Shown: positions 9,830 through 21,512, counted from the stretch's first letter. The stretch: DNA of 64,000 nucleotides from Gnetum montanum (GCA_015680685.1 MNCI01016016.1:118317-182316), one strand, 5' to 3'. Notes: generated by a model not told the origin, from the letters alone. Numbers and translations are program-made.

Positions 9830-11390
9830 AGCATCTTACAAATGTTGAGGTTAAAATTTGTGAGGCAAAAACACTGTTGAGTTAAATAGTGGAATAGTGG
9901 TTGTTATTGTGGCTTCTTATTTTCAATATTTCCTTCATTTTCTCACATTGTATAGTTATTTAAAAATTTCAGATTCAAAATCAAATGATTGTTATTCTTG
10001 TAGCCTAATCATTTGCATTTAGAGGAACATGAAAATATATCCTTGGTAATACATGGAGGAATCTAGGAAAAGTATTCTAAGAAAGCCATTTTCATGAAGT
10101 TTCAAGGTTCAAGTTTTAACCCATTCTCTTACTCTATTCCCTCATCTAGAACTTGTGTAGTTTTGATTGGGGAATTGTGCATGAATAGTACCAACCATAC
10201 GATAATCATTCATGGAAGTCATTGAAAGAAATGCATGCTTTAGTTCTACATTAGGGCTTCCATGCTTGAAATAGGAAGCTAATTTAAAATTTGGAGATGA
10301 CTTCATCACGGACATCACACCTAAGGTAATCTACATGTTGGAGTAGATTATTCAATGTCAAGGTTAGTGTTAACATCATACACTAATCCATATTTTTTAT
10401 TATTGTGCTCTATCGTAACATAAACATATTGTAGTGAATCCATCCACAATGCACATTGAAAATTAGTCTCTTAAAAGGGAATGGTACATTGTTTTCCTTT
10501 GACTTAGATCTAACTATGAATGAGTTGCTTTCCTTTGGGACTTAACCATTTAAATAGCTACCCTTCTTTTAGAAAGGTCTGGGTAATGAAAGAAGTACAT
10601 ACATCATAATATTATGGTAAGAGGTATGCACATCAGAATATTCACTTACCTAGGCTTGGATCCTAACTCAGATTCTTCATGAAGCTATGAGACAAGGCGA
10701 TTTTCCTCGTAGTAGGCACTTAGTTTGAGGAATGTCTTCCAAGATCATTGTTGAATACATTACATGCCATTAAAGATCGACATTTGTCCCACAATTTAGC
10801 TAGCAAGCTACCATAACGAGGTCAAATATGGTTCAATCAAATTCAAAAGTTCTCCAAACCAATGCTGCCACTACCTTAAAATATGGTTCAACCAAATTCA
10901 AAAATATTCCAAACTAGTGCTGCCCCTACCTTATATATGTGGGAAAAAGGACTATAGGAACTAGTGTTTAAAATTAAACGTTAAAAATATATGTGTTCTC
11001 TCCTTATTATTTGCAACAAACTAGTTTTTTTTGTCTAACAGATTGTTTCTTCATAATACAAATCATGTTTTTATATGACTTGAAAGTCTCACATCAAACC
11101 ATGACTGACTATTTGTGTTTTAACCTTTGAGAGCATTCAAGGTTATTGTAAGTAGAGTATTTTTATGACCCACACATTGGTTTGAAATCTTCTAAAGTTT
11201 ATTTTGAAAATATTCTTTAATTTTCATAGTTATTCCAAAATAAATACCTTAGCATGTATGCATCCCAAAATATGAAGATCGTAATAAGAAAACCTTTTAT
11301 TCTAAAGTAGCAACTAGAAGCAAAGCTAATAGTACTAAATATACATTAGTATTCTAATACTGAAACTAAATTTTTATTTATGCCCACTAG
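9830..11390. other. AT-rich spacer; 1-kb deletion joint with templated filler
   Basis: No coding pattern is visible. The stretch matches 48721-51263, except that about 1,017 bases of copy 2 (49829-50845) are absent here. At the joint (10939-10967) stand 29 bases identical to 9488-9516 inside the nearby copia-B LTR, bounded by short matches to both deletion edges. Confidence 0.75.
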
Positions 11391-11403
11391 GATGCTTTGT
11401 CTC
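11391..11403. other. LINE target-site duplication, left (13 bp)
   Basis: GATGCTTTGTCTC here is repeated directly after the A-rich tail at 17282-17294. The unoccupied site in copy 2 has it once, at 51264-51276. Confidence 0.95.
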
Positions 11404-11462
11404 AAAGCCTGTTCAAGTAATAATTCTGGTAGCTGATTGGCTGGCAAGGGTGGTGATGAAAA

Positions 11463-12932
11463 ATGGCAAGCGGGATGGTTCATTGCGCAGCAATAGGCAT
11501 GGAGGCAAGTGGGACGGTTCATTGCACGGATGCAAGTGGGACGGCCCAAGGCACAGATGCGAGCAGGATGGCCCAAGGCGGGATGGTAGGCCCAGAAAAC
11601 ACAACGAAGTTAGATGAGAGGAGGAGGACCAGAGACTTTGGTGAGTCCTCCAATGAAGGACCAGCACTGAGGATCAAAGTCAGGAGCCTAGACATAGCCA
11701 CTCTGGAAAGATTGGATCGTAGCTTGATTAGCAAATTTGTGTCTAAAGGGACATGACCATGCTTAGATCTGATCTAGCAATGGGCACAGGTTGCGTGGGG
11801 GTTGGATACAGTGATGGTCAAATGCCTGGTAGATGATCGTCTCTTGTTCTGTTTCGCCTCCCTAGTGGATAGAGAGAAGGTGTTGGTGGGGGAACCTTGG
11901 TTCTATGGGGCATGAGGCCTGGCTCTAGCATCTTGGTGCCTCAGGACTCATTGAGACCCAACCCTGTTTGAACGGGCACCGGTTTGGGTGCGGTTGTATG
12001 ACCTCCCCCTAGAATACTAGTCACCCAAATTCCTACAATCACTTACAAAGCTGTTCGGTGAGTTTATCATGTTCGATCATTTCATAGAGGTCATGGAACA
12101 CCTGGGGTTCGCACGGTTCTACGTGTGGTGGCCTCTTTAACTAAAGGAATAGATCAAGGAGCTGGTGCTGAACACAGATCTCGGTGAGGAGCGGGTTCGC
12201 ATTCAATTTGAAAACCTACCGAGGACATCGCCCATGATGCGGGACTCTCATTCGAGGGGAAACCCAGCCCATCAAGACCGTACCGCATAAGCACCAGAGG
12301 GCGGGTGGCATCTAATCGGAAAAAAAGGACGCATTGCCACCAGGAAACCATCGACACACAAGGGCGAGACAGGGCATCAAGGGGGGGGGGGGGATTGCAA
12401 CGACAGGCCCCCTAAGGAGGGTAGGACTCAAGGTCAAACTATAGCAAATGGTTGGCCACTAATCGGTCCCGATGGGCCGCGGGAAAAATCGATGGAGGAC
12501 ACACGGGGGGAAGGGCTGGCGGAGACAGGATGGGAAGCCAATCCAAGCATGACGAGTAAGTCCTACTATGATGCAATGGTTGGAGATGGGGCTTAGGTTC
12601 CCAAGGGTCCCAAAAGAAGAGCGCCTAGGAAGACTGCTACGAGTCACCATGCACCCCCACTTAGGGGAGGGGGGCGGGCCCTGCATGGGAAGGTCTATCG
12701 CCGCCACCGGTCATGGGCTGGTCAAATACCAGCCATGGGGCGGTATGGCCCAGTTCCCCTCCAGGGGGAACAAGGCCAAGAAATGACCAAGGGATGGTGG
12801 TATCCCTACCAACGGCCAAGGTGGGATGACCAGACAACAACACTCATCGACACAATGCTACATAGTTATTCGTTGATTTGGGAGTGCAGCCCACACTCCA
12901 GGAGGTGTACCAACGTCATATGTCTCCATGAA
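11463..12932 (+). pseudogene. LINE ORF1 (DUF4283-type) remnant
   Basis: After a variable, repeat-like leader (GTVHC, DASGTAQG units, 11463-11580) the reading LDRSLISKFV, DTVMVKCLVDDRLLF, DREKVLVGEPWFYGA and RAPVWVRLYDLPLEY follows the DUF4283 domain of plant LINE ORF1 proteins, a nucleic-acid-binding domain. Stops interrupt after 11756 and repeatedly later. A run of 13 G at 12381-12393 lies in the low-complexity carboxyl half. The stop TGA (12930-12932) overlaps the ATG of ORF2 as ATGA, as in the copy 2 element. Confidence 0.8.
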
Positions 12933-13740
12933 GGCTCTCTCATGGAACTGCAGGGGCCAGGGTACCCCATAAAAATGACATACCCTGCAATGTATGGTGC
13001 AAGATGAGAGGTGTGATATTGTGTGTTTACAAAAGATGAAACTTCAGTAGACAGAAGCCCAGGTGCTGCAATGGCTAGGGTGGCACAGCCATCTAGCGCC
13101 CAGCAGGGAGTGTGCGGGAGGCCTCTCAATTCTCACCAAGGCAGACTCATATGTCCGGGACACTTCTGATTGGTGCATTATGGTGCACCTGCCAGGGCCG
13201 GATGTCTAGATAACTAATGTTTATGGTGCCTAGGGATGGCAAGTCTACCTTCAGGAACTTGCGTGCGTCGTGGGGCTTGTCCCCAATAATGCTGGTTGGT
13301 TGTTGATCTGTGACTTCAACCAAAGGCTCTACTACTGGGAGATGATCGGAGACACCACAGTGGAGCCCCCAGGGGCACCTGAATTTCACGCACTGCTGCA
13401 ATGAAATGACCTCACCGACATCAAAATCACGGGGTGCAAGTACACCTGGAGAAATTGCAGACAAGGCACCATGCGGGTCCAATCCTGGATTGACCGGGTA
13501 TGGGTCAGCAGGGCGTTGCTGACCGAATGGGGTATCCATGCTTATGGTGGGGTTCGGATGACCTCTAATCACTAGCCTATCTTCTGACAGTTGGATAGTG
13601 ATGTGTTTCAGTGCCCCTGCCCATTTCAGTTCGAGTGCACCTAGGTCCGCAAGATGTGGCTGGGCATGTTGGTGTAGGACATCTAGCAAGGATACCCGAA
13701 CCTGGGGGACTCACGAGATTTTCTAAAAAATGGGCTAAAG
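12929..13740 (+). pseudogene. LINE ORF2 endonuclease (APE-like) remnant
   Basis: The ATG at 12929 opens with LSWNCRGQG. The AP-endonuclease-like order is recognisable: ERCDIVCLQ, GWH, ITNVYGA, DFNQRL and GGVRMTSNH. Three catalytic positions have changed: the Glu of CLQE reads Lys, the Gly of GDFN reads Cys, and the Asp of SDH reads Asn. Many stops (TAA, TAG, TGA) are in frame. It cannot nick DNA. Confidence 0.8.
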
Positions 13741-14180
13741 ACCCTGAAATAGAAAACTAAAAATCTCGATACAAAAGAAAAATATAGTTTCAAAGGAAAC
13801 CGATGTCAGCTCCAGGCCAAGCTGTAGACAATTCAGGCACAATAGGAGCAGGGAGCGGACCACAACTGCTAGGAGCTCACCCTTCAGGTGGAATTATAGC
13901 TACTGTAGCACGAAGAGGAAGTATATTGGCATCAACGGGCCCAAGTGTAGTGGCTGAGGGTAGGGGATCGACACATAAAATTATTTTTTGCAACGACGAA
14001 GGAGCACCCTGGAAATCATCAATGTCCACTGCAGTGTCTTTTGCAAGGAATGCAAATGCACCCACACTCAGGTGTGGACAGACTACTGCAATACTAGTAG
14101 TAGGTCTGGATGTGGTAGTCAATAGACCTAATTTCTGTGCCTGTACAAAATCCTTAAATTAGGCTGATAATTCATGGCTG

Positions 14181-15152
14181 TTGCAACCCTTCTCACATCA
14201 GGAGCTCCGTATCGCACTGCGGGATATGCTAGCAGACAAGGCGCCAGGGCCCGACAGATGGCCCATTGAATTTTTCCTGGAATTCAAGGATGTGCTGGGG
14301 GCGAACCTGCTTGATGCTTTCAACCACATGCTGGCATGGCGTCAAGTTCACAAAGAAATTAACTACTCCCGTGTGGTCCTGCTGCCAAAGATGGAAAAGC
14401 CCACATCCCTAGGACATTTTCATCCCATCGGAGTTTGCAAATCGCTTCTGCATTTATTTTCTTACATGCTTGTTGCCAGGCTATGACCCCTCATGCCACG
14501 GCTAGTGGGGAAATACCAAGCTACTTTTATGAAGGGCCGTCATCTTCAAGACCAAGTCCTGCTGCTGCAGGAAATTTAGCACTTCCTACACATTGCTAAA
14601 TTCCTAGGCCTCTGCATCAAACTCGACATTACCAAGGCTTACAATTCCATGAGTTGGGTAGCCCTGCGGAATGTGCTGCTTGCGAAAGGCCTGGACATGG
14701 CCTTTATGGAGCTCTGCCTATAGATGCAACGGGGAGAGTGGTACTCCCTAGACATTGATGGGCACTTGTGGGCTTCCATGGGATAGGACGTGGGCTTTGT
14801 CAAGGTAGCCCCCTCTCCGCTCCTTTTCCTGATGATGATGGACCTCTTGCAAATCTACTATGCAGAGGAAGGTGTCTAGGGAATGGATCTGCATGGAATC
14901 CCCTGTCTCACTGTCCATTACGTGAACAACACCATGATCTTCATTAGGGCCACCGTGCCGCAGGTTAGGGCTTTAATAAGGGCACTGGATTGGTTCCAAC
15001 GGGAATTGGGACTAATGACAAACTCTGGGAAGTCCATGTTGTACTTCACGCACACTCATCAGTCGGTGCGCAGCAAGATTATTCAAATCCTGGGGATCCT
15101 GCAAGGAGAGGTGGATGACAAATATATGGACATCTCCATCCACAATTGGTAA
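14181..15152 (+). pseudogene. LINE ORF2 reverse transcriptase remnant
   Basis: The readable blocks are DKAPGPDRWPIEFF near 14235-14276, HFHPIGVCKSLLHLFSYML near 14415-14470, KLDITKAYN near 14618-14645 with the usual Asp after KAY changed to Asn, and the polymerase box at 14919-14930, which reads Y-V-N-N where Y-A-D-D is required. Stops follow at short intervals (for example 14484 and 14577). The frame matches the intact-looking RT at 57540-58475 nearly residue for residue between breaks. Confidence 0.85.
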
Positions 15153-15179
15153 AGATGGCAAACCTGGGAGGCCCTCATT

Positions 15180-16740
15180 ATGAGAATTCAAAAATGCACG
15201 ACCCACTGGACGAATCATTTCCTATCTCAAAAAGGGAAAATCATGTTGGCAGCCACTCTGTTGGATGCTATGCCTAGGTTTGCTACCTCGATGGCCTCCC
15301 TGCCCTCTAGAGTCACCATGAAAATCAATACTATAATCCACCATTTTGTGTGGTCGGGTGGTAAAGAGGGACAAAAGATGCACCTGGTGGAGTGGACCAA
15401 AACCGCTTGGCTGTGCACCGCCAGGGGGATTGGCATCCTCCCTTTCAAGGTTGAAGCGGCCTTAGGAAGGCAAAGATTGATACAGTGACTTTCCACAATG
15501 TAGGAAGATCCCCCCCTCTGGGCGCAAATTCTATAGCAAAAGTATAGGCCCTGGATGGTGGCAGGCTCTGATTCTCAAGTCTGGAGATAGCTATGCGCTC
15601 ATGTAAGGTCGTTGGGCCATGTTTACAAGATTCCCCTGCATCCTCGATAGTTCCTCTAGAAATAGTTCCTGATTGATCCGTGATGGATGCAGCTCTGGGA
15701 GGGAATCCTCCCGGAAAAAATCAAGATGTTTGGGTGGCTAATCCTCCACCAGGCCCTTCCTGTATAGCCATTATTGTAGTCAAGGGGCATGGCAATCAGT
15801 AACCATTGTCCCCTGTGTAATCAAAATACAGAAATGTTACAACACTTCATGCATGAGTGCCACGTGACCAGACAATTCTAGCATACGGCGGGTCTCCATC
15901 TCCCAATTGTTTCTGGCAACTTGCCGACGCTGGCAGCACTCTAGATCCTGTGGAAGGCCAGAAATGAATGCATCTTTAAAGGCGCTGCCTTCCCTCCTCT
16001 GACTATGCTGTCTGGAAGGTTCAAGAAATTCTGGCATGAAATTACTGCTGCGATGGATCCGCATACCCACCTCGAACCACCCGTGATAGCTATCCAACGT
16101 TGCCCAAAGCTTTGGCAATGGGCCTCCCACATGAGGTGGACACAGATTTTGCCCAAAATGGCTACTGACCCAGAGCTTGACACCTGTCCCTTTTACACAA
16201 ATTGGGGCAAGGAGACTACCATGTTTAGAGGGTGACAGATTCATATCACGGTTGCATCAGTCACGGCCGCGATCAGGGCACCCATCAACGATGCTCACAT
16301 ACCCCCGTTAGCTAGTTTGCATGTGGCTGCTATCGATTTCTTCCAGGGCCCCATCCCAAAGATGGCCAGTGGACATATTAGGGGGATGGCCCTCTCGTCT
16401 GATTGGAAGGTGACGGCAGAGTTGGTTGAGCGCTGTTTCATCCATTCCGGCTCACACCACAAGCTAAATGGGGTGCACTTTAAATTACTTCAGTGCATGC
16501 ACGATGAAACTCCCATCAACCTTCCGCTATTTCTCTGGGAGTCTTTGTAGAGGCACCGACCTGGCAGACATCCGGGGCTGATTCGTGCCCTGTGGTTGGC
16601 CAGCACTCCCACCCTGTTGGCCCAACCATCGAATCCTCAGGAGCCGCGGAAGTGAAAATGCCATGGGTCCAATGAGGGGACCACGACCAAACCCCCTAAA
16701 GCTATTCACAAATAGAACCTGCCGAGATAGCCCCTAGAGG
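15180..16740 (+). pseudogene. LINE ORF2 carboxyl region: zf-RVT motif and extra C-terminal module
   Basis: The segment begins with the TNHFLSQKGKIMLAA region typical after the RT and reaches a zinc pattern CPLCNQNTEMLQHFMHEC (C-x2-C-x8-H-x4-C, 15807-15860) with all ligands retained. LWILWKARNECIFK follows. Downstream, 16005-16550 stays largely open for about 180 residues (HVAAIDFFQG, HIRGMALSSDWKVTAELVERC, quoted in parts, LLQCMHDETPINLPLFLW) with no match in the copy 2 LINE, which carries a different proline- and arginine-rich tail. I do not recognise this module. Confidence 0.65.
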
Positions 16741-17002
16741 AGGACTTGCCAATGGAAAAAGATACTACCACAAGCAACACAGGGGGGGGGGCAACTCCCG
16801 AACCCCCCTACTCAGTCGCCAATCCAGATGCTACTTTGGATCGAAGGCGTCCTCAAGGATCATATGACGGGCATCACTCAGATGATTGAGGAAAATCGAC
16901 GCCACCTTGCGGCGGGGCCGGGGCAGCTGGGACCAAGAATGCACACCATCAAAGAGAATAATTCTAGACACAATTCTTTTGGAAGGTAGCCGATGGCAAG
17001 AC

Positions 17003-17045
17003 GGGGGTGGAGGGGGGAGGGGTGGGGGAGGGGCCCTTGGGGGGG
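17003..17045 (+). other. G-rich tract with G-quadruplex potential, 3' UTR of LINE
   Basis: At least five runs of four to six G separated by one or two bases precede the 95-base gap. The spacing satisfies a G-quadruplex pattern on the plus (element-sense) strand. The gap probably begins here because the tract is hard to sequence. Confidence 0.6.
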
Positions 17046-17140
17046 NNNNNNNNNNNNNNNNNNNNNNNNNNNNNNNNNNNNNNNNNNNNNNNNNNNNNNN
17101 NNNNNNNNNNNNNNNNNNNNNNNNNNNNNNNNNNNNNNNN
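17046..17140. other. Assembly gap, 95 N
   Basis: Unsequenced bases inside the LINE 3' region; frames drawn across it are artefacts. Confidence 1.
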
Positions 17141-17518
17141 GATGCCTGAGGTGGGGTAGGTTTCGGGTTCTCTAGGGGTTCTTTCTTGGTTGATGTGGGG
17201 CTAGCGGCACTGGTCCATGCTGTGCGACTATAGAGCTCCCTTTTTTTGGAATATATTTTCTCTCGACCTTTTCTAAAAAAAGATGCTTTGTCTCTATCAA
17301 ACAAGTTTAAAGATTCTAAACCTCAAAGGTACTAGTTGTTGGTAATTTAAATTACAACATTCATAATGAAAGACCTACCATAAAAGATTAACAATAATAA
17401 TAGATTAAATACATGCCGCTTGTTTCTTTTCATAATATGCAATGGAAGTGATATTATGCAAAATACTTCAAAGAGAAGGCATATACCACTTTACGTCCTA
17501 TAGAAAGAGTGCAATATT

Positions 17519-18420
17519 TAGTAGATATCAAGAATCCTATTTTTACTTCTCACATTCATATATTTCCTAGTAAGATGCTTCATGAAAAATTACTCATATG
17601 TCAGTATCCTAGGATGTGTCTAATGTTCTTCAACAATAGATACTATTAATCATATTTATGCTTAATAACCTAACAATTAGAGAGTGTCAAGGTATATAAA
17701 AATTTGATTTGAACTATGAAGAAGGAATTTAGACAAAGATAGACTAGTTTATTAGAAATGATAAAGAAAGGTCTTAAATGTTTATACTATTTATTTTAGG
17801 ATAAGAGAAGAGCCGACTCTATTTCTTCATTAAACAATATTGAAAATTTTTATGAAGCTCTATTTCATAGCAATGATAGTATAGATGATTTTCATAATTT
17901 TTGATAACCCAATATAGAAAATGAAAAACTAACATTATGAAAAGTTATTGACATAAATTACTTATGTAAAAAAATGCTTTAATAAGGAGGGCCATTTGGT
18001 ATGGAATACCATTTAGAAGAAGTTAAATATGGCTATGCAACTAGTGTTAGAAAAGGAATTGTGCAATAATAAAGCAATTTTGCTCATTAAAAAAAGGAGA
18101 TAAATTAGATCTAAAAAGTTCCCAACACATTGTTAGTTGTTGTCTAAAAAAATTATAAAGATGTATGTATTCAACTTACAAATAGGTAAGAAAGAATTTT
18201 ATTGTTAGTGTTAAACAGGGATATCCTCTTTCTTCTACTCTATTTTGTATTTTTATTATTAAAGTTGAAAGCCTTATGCATAAAATACCAACACAATTTG
18301 CAATTACATTTGAAAGCAATCCTATCTAACTGATGTTGCCTAAATTTCAAATTCAATGGAAGGATTATAATGAATGCTTAATAGTCCTAATAACTATTGT
18401 CAATGTTCAAAAATGAAAAT
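17519..18420 (+). pseudogene. Old AT-rich LINE reverse transcriptase relic (copy 1 only)
   Basis: Scattered plus-strand pieces resemble a non-LTR RT: a GGPFGMEYHLEE-like stretch near 17990, LIKKGDKLDLKK near 18080-18115 (compare K-K-G-D before WRPI), and VSVKQGYPLSSTLFCIFI near 18207-18260 (compare the VKQGCPLSP-LF box). Everything is shifted and stop-ridden. It lies in the 1,863-base block missing from copy 2. It belongs to a different and older LINE type than the GC-rich family. Confidence 0.45.
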
Positions 18421-19029
18421 TTTTAAAGCAAAAGTCTAGTTATTTATATAATGACAGGAGTGAATCCCAAATTAGAAATTACAATAGTACTATCATCATG
18501 GAGGAAACAAGATCCTCTAGAAAATTAGATGAGCACCTAGACTATGAAGCCAACCAAGAATCAAACCATTAGAAGGATCATGTGTCAACTCTATGGGAGA
18601 GAATCCCAGCTCTATTTCTAACCAATTAAAAAGCCTAAGGCATTTCTATAGGACATCAAAATCCAAACCCAAAAAATAAACATGCACAATATCATAAAAT
18701 TCATTTAAAATAGAGGGTATGCATATCCAAAAAGCTAGAAGAATACATAGTTTATAGGTGTCATGTTTGCTAATCTTGTAAGGGGTAACAAGTGTAAAAT
18801 GTTGTTATTGTGAATTTATGGATGTTTTCCTACAAGTGAAATTTGACGAATGCTTTTGAGATGCATTTATAGAGAGCCTTTAGGCACTTCGTGCAAAAGT
18901 ATGAGCATGCTGCTCAACCCAAATCTCCTAGGTGACCTCCATCCATAATAAAATCTCATGCAAGTGACTTTAAATGATGGTTCTTTCGATAATCATTAAC
19001 CAAAAGTGATCCCACAAGATCCAAGTCCA

Positions 19030-20020
19030 CATGCACATGATACTAACTACACCCTTTGTAAAAAAAAACATTACCTAAAAAGATGTATTGCCATTTCAAT
19101 ATCCTTATAGCAAAGAATACACTAGAAGGCCATGTCAAAACCCTATTGTTGGAGTTTTTTTGAGTAAGCACTCCATGATGAGTCAATAACCAAGCAATAA
19201 ACCTTATCTTTGGTTGATAATGCAATGTCAAAATAAGGTCTCATCCCTTCACTTTGGCAAGGAATTACCTATAAGTACATGAAATCCATTATCTATGGTT
19301 TGTCAAAGACAAATGCAAGGTATCTTCATGGGTGAAATTAAGGGAGAGGGTTTCTATGTCTTTTAAGGATGCCAAAAATTCTAGTGAATTGGCCATATCT
19401 ATTATCATCATGAAAGACTGAGAGAATTCTCCACTGCTCCCTACTAAACCAATGCTTTACATACACCCCTAGAGCTCCATCCAATAGGGCAACTACCTTA
19501 AAAAAATCTTCTTCAATCATTCTATGATGAGCTTGTCCTATTCTTAGGGCCTAAGCAAATGAAGGAATGTCCAACCTCTCCTAATGGGTTTGCAAATCTC
19601 TAAGGCTTTGAGCAAGCAAGTCCATATATTAGGATAGTACATCAAAAGATAATTGATCCAAGGCTTGTCTAACCTAGACCAAACCTCCTAATCCAAATTA
19701 CCAACTAGAATGCATGTCTACCTACCATAATACCAAAGCCCACAACCACTTGCATGAACTAGGATAGCCATCTTATCCCAACTAATCAAATGAAATCAAC
19801 AATACTCCTTTCCACTGAACCAAAGGAAAAATCTCATAATTTGATTGACTTACAACATACATTCAGTTGGGAAAGTAAAAACCAATGCACTTTAAATTGG
19901 ATTTCTTGAGAGGACAAATTTAGCTAGAGTCAACTTACCTATAGTAGACAAAAACATACCTTCCCACGAGGCCAACTTGTTTTGCATCTTTCCCAACACT
20001 CCCTCCTAATTTTTAACTAC
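19030..20020 (-). pseudogene. Old LINE ORF2 carboxyl-end relic
   Basis: The minus strand from about 20010 reads WEGMFLSTIGKLTLAKFVLS, then a QIMRFFLWFSGKE block, KMAILVHASGCG, and further on YQPKIRFIAWLLTHHGVLTQ (19231-19043 ORF). This order (G-R/K-L-T-L-A-K, F-L-W-x-G, zf-RVT lead P-K-x-x-F-x-x-W-L-L) is that of the region after the RT in plant LINEs. The ORF at 19520-19338 lies inside it. Frames change several times. The part to 19382 is kept in copy 2 (51500-52120), and the rest was deleted there. Confidence 0.55.
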
Positions 20021-20939
20021 TTAGAAATGAAAGTTAATTTCATGAGTAATCATAGATTAGTAAATTTATTAGCAAATCATTTAAGAATAAGCCACATTAA
20101 TAATAATGATCAATGTGACTCTTAATTAAAAATTTTCAATCATGATGACCAAAATAAAGGATCCTATGGAAAATCATGAAAAATAAAAATAAAAGAATAG
20201 GAATTTATTAAATGTTGTTTTCATCATCATCGCTTTTATTAAAAATAGTGATTTGTAATAATTAAAATGATTATTTATATTAAAACCAATGATTACTTAA
20301 GTTCTTATTAAAGTAATTATGTATTTAATTTGGATTCTATAGGCTATAAAAGTGATGACTCTCTCGATGTGAGTTTTAGTTATCTACTTGATAATTTCCA
20401 TTTACAAGTAGCTTATTGACATTGAATGTCAAGTGTTGACCTCAACATTCCAATGCTTGGAATAGGGCCTTGACCTATAAGTTTTCTACCATATACTTGG
20501 GTTTTTATTTTGTTTGGCTAACCATGGGTTTCGTTTAATGTACCCTTTCCCAAACTTCCTTTGTTTGATTATTTAGAAAAAAAAAGAATGACTACTACTG
20601 CTACTAGTATGAATGAATAATATTTTCTCATTAATAAGTATTAAATTAGATTAACAATTTAGTTTAGGGGAAGGAATTAGTCAACTTGGCATAAGTTTAT
20701 ATACGTATTTAATATTATCATAGAGCTATAGTATGTTTTAAAACAGTATCTTCCCTGAATCCCTAGATTATTTATCTTAAGGGTTGTTATTTTCTTTAGT
20801 AATACTAAAGAGAAAGGTCATGATTAATTAAAAAAGATCTAGCATCTGTCAGGACAATATTAGAAATTTTCCATTACCGATATTTCTTAAACTAGCACCA
20901 CGTTTAGGCTGATCGCCCAGCTTCATGCATGGTGATGGC

Positions 20940-21210
20940 AGTGTATAATTTCTTTTCCTTTCTTGGGCTGAGTTGGCGACAAATTCATAGGCGGCAAGCG
21001 AAGAATGTAATTCAATTGGTTGTCAACCATGAGATTCAAAGAAATGAACACTAACAACCACTGTGCAAACAACGTTTTTATGGAATACACTCCACATTAC
21101 TGCATTTCTTCTACACGCTTAAACACCATTGAGTTCGTGGCTCCATCGCCAAATGCACCAAGCTGTCGTAGTTTTCATGGCAATAATGGATGCCTAAAAT
21201 TTTATAACAG
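20940..21210 (-). other. Short gene-like unit, unrecognised
   Basis: A minus-strand reading in both copies contains a QLGAFGDGATNSMVF segment, ending in a stop 9 codons later, then in another frame a stretch (clearest in copy 2, 53189-52950) with HGEPIELHSSP(A)AYEFVANSA. G-A-x-G-D-G-x-T-(N/D)-S/D also occurs near the amino end of pectin-lyase-fold proteins such as polygalacturonases, but the match is too short to assign. Copy 1 has a 2-base deletion relative to copy 2. It may be a host-gene relic. Confidence 0.25.
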
Positions 21211-21512
21211 AAATATTAATGCCAGTGAGGATACCATTTGCCGATTGATAAGCACTGTAACCGTAACGTTATTCTTGCAAATTTCATCCTTTTGGGTAGT
21301 TTGGCGAAGGTGATATGGGTACCGCTTTACTTGTGCAACTCACGAAGGCTAAGATAAACTACGCACCACCTTTTGCTGCACATAGTTAGCAGTCCATGGC
21401 ACAACATTGTGGAGCGTATATGCTGGGAACGAATCCCATAAAATTTTTACCAACCCTGTGTTTCAGAAGCCGGAGGGCGTGTAACTTTGTCTGGGTAACT
21501 TTTAATTTAATT

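Larger units (their letters stand above)
11404..17281 (+). mobile_element. L1-type LINE, copy 1 insertion, heavily decayed
   Basis: A GC-rich island in AT-rich DNA, bounded by a 13-bp target-site duplication and ending in a short A tail after TTTTCTAAAAAAA. ORF1 (DUF4283-type) and ORF2 (endonuclease, RT, zinc knuckle) can be followed along its length beside the better preserved relative at 54631-60106, but stops and frameshifts occur throughout. A gap of 95 N lies near the 3' end. The pre-insertion site survives in copy 2, so orientation and ends are certain. The ORF2 carboxyl region (about 15960-16720) has no counterpart in the other LINE. Confidence 0.93.

Noticed and set aside
13147-13689. 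Minus-strand frame of 180 codons in the copy 1 LINE
   Set aside because: It is antisense to the endonuclease remnant; no independent motif was found.
16831-17304. Open frames across the 17046-17140 gap
   Set aside because: They are held open by N and lie antisense to, or inside, the LINE 3' region.
20340-20640. Possible LTR or small gene around TATAAAAGTGATGACTC
   Set aside because: There is a TATA-like word, but no paired repeat, target duplication or coding frame was found on either side.
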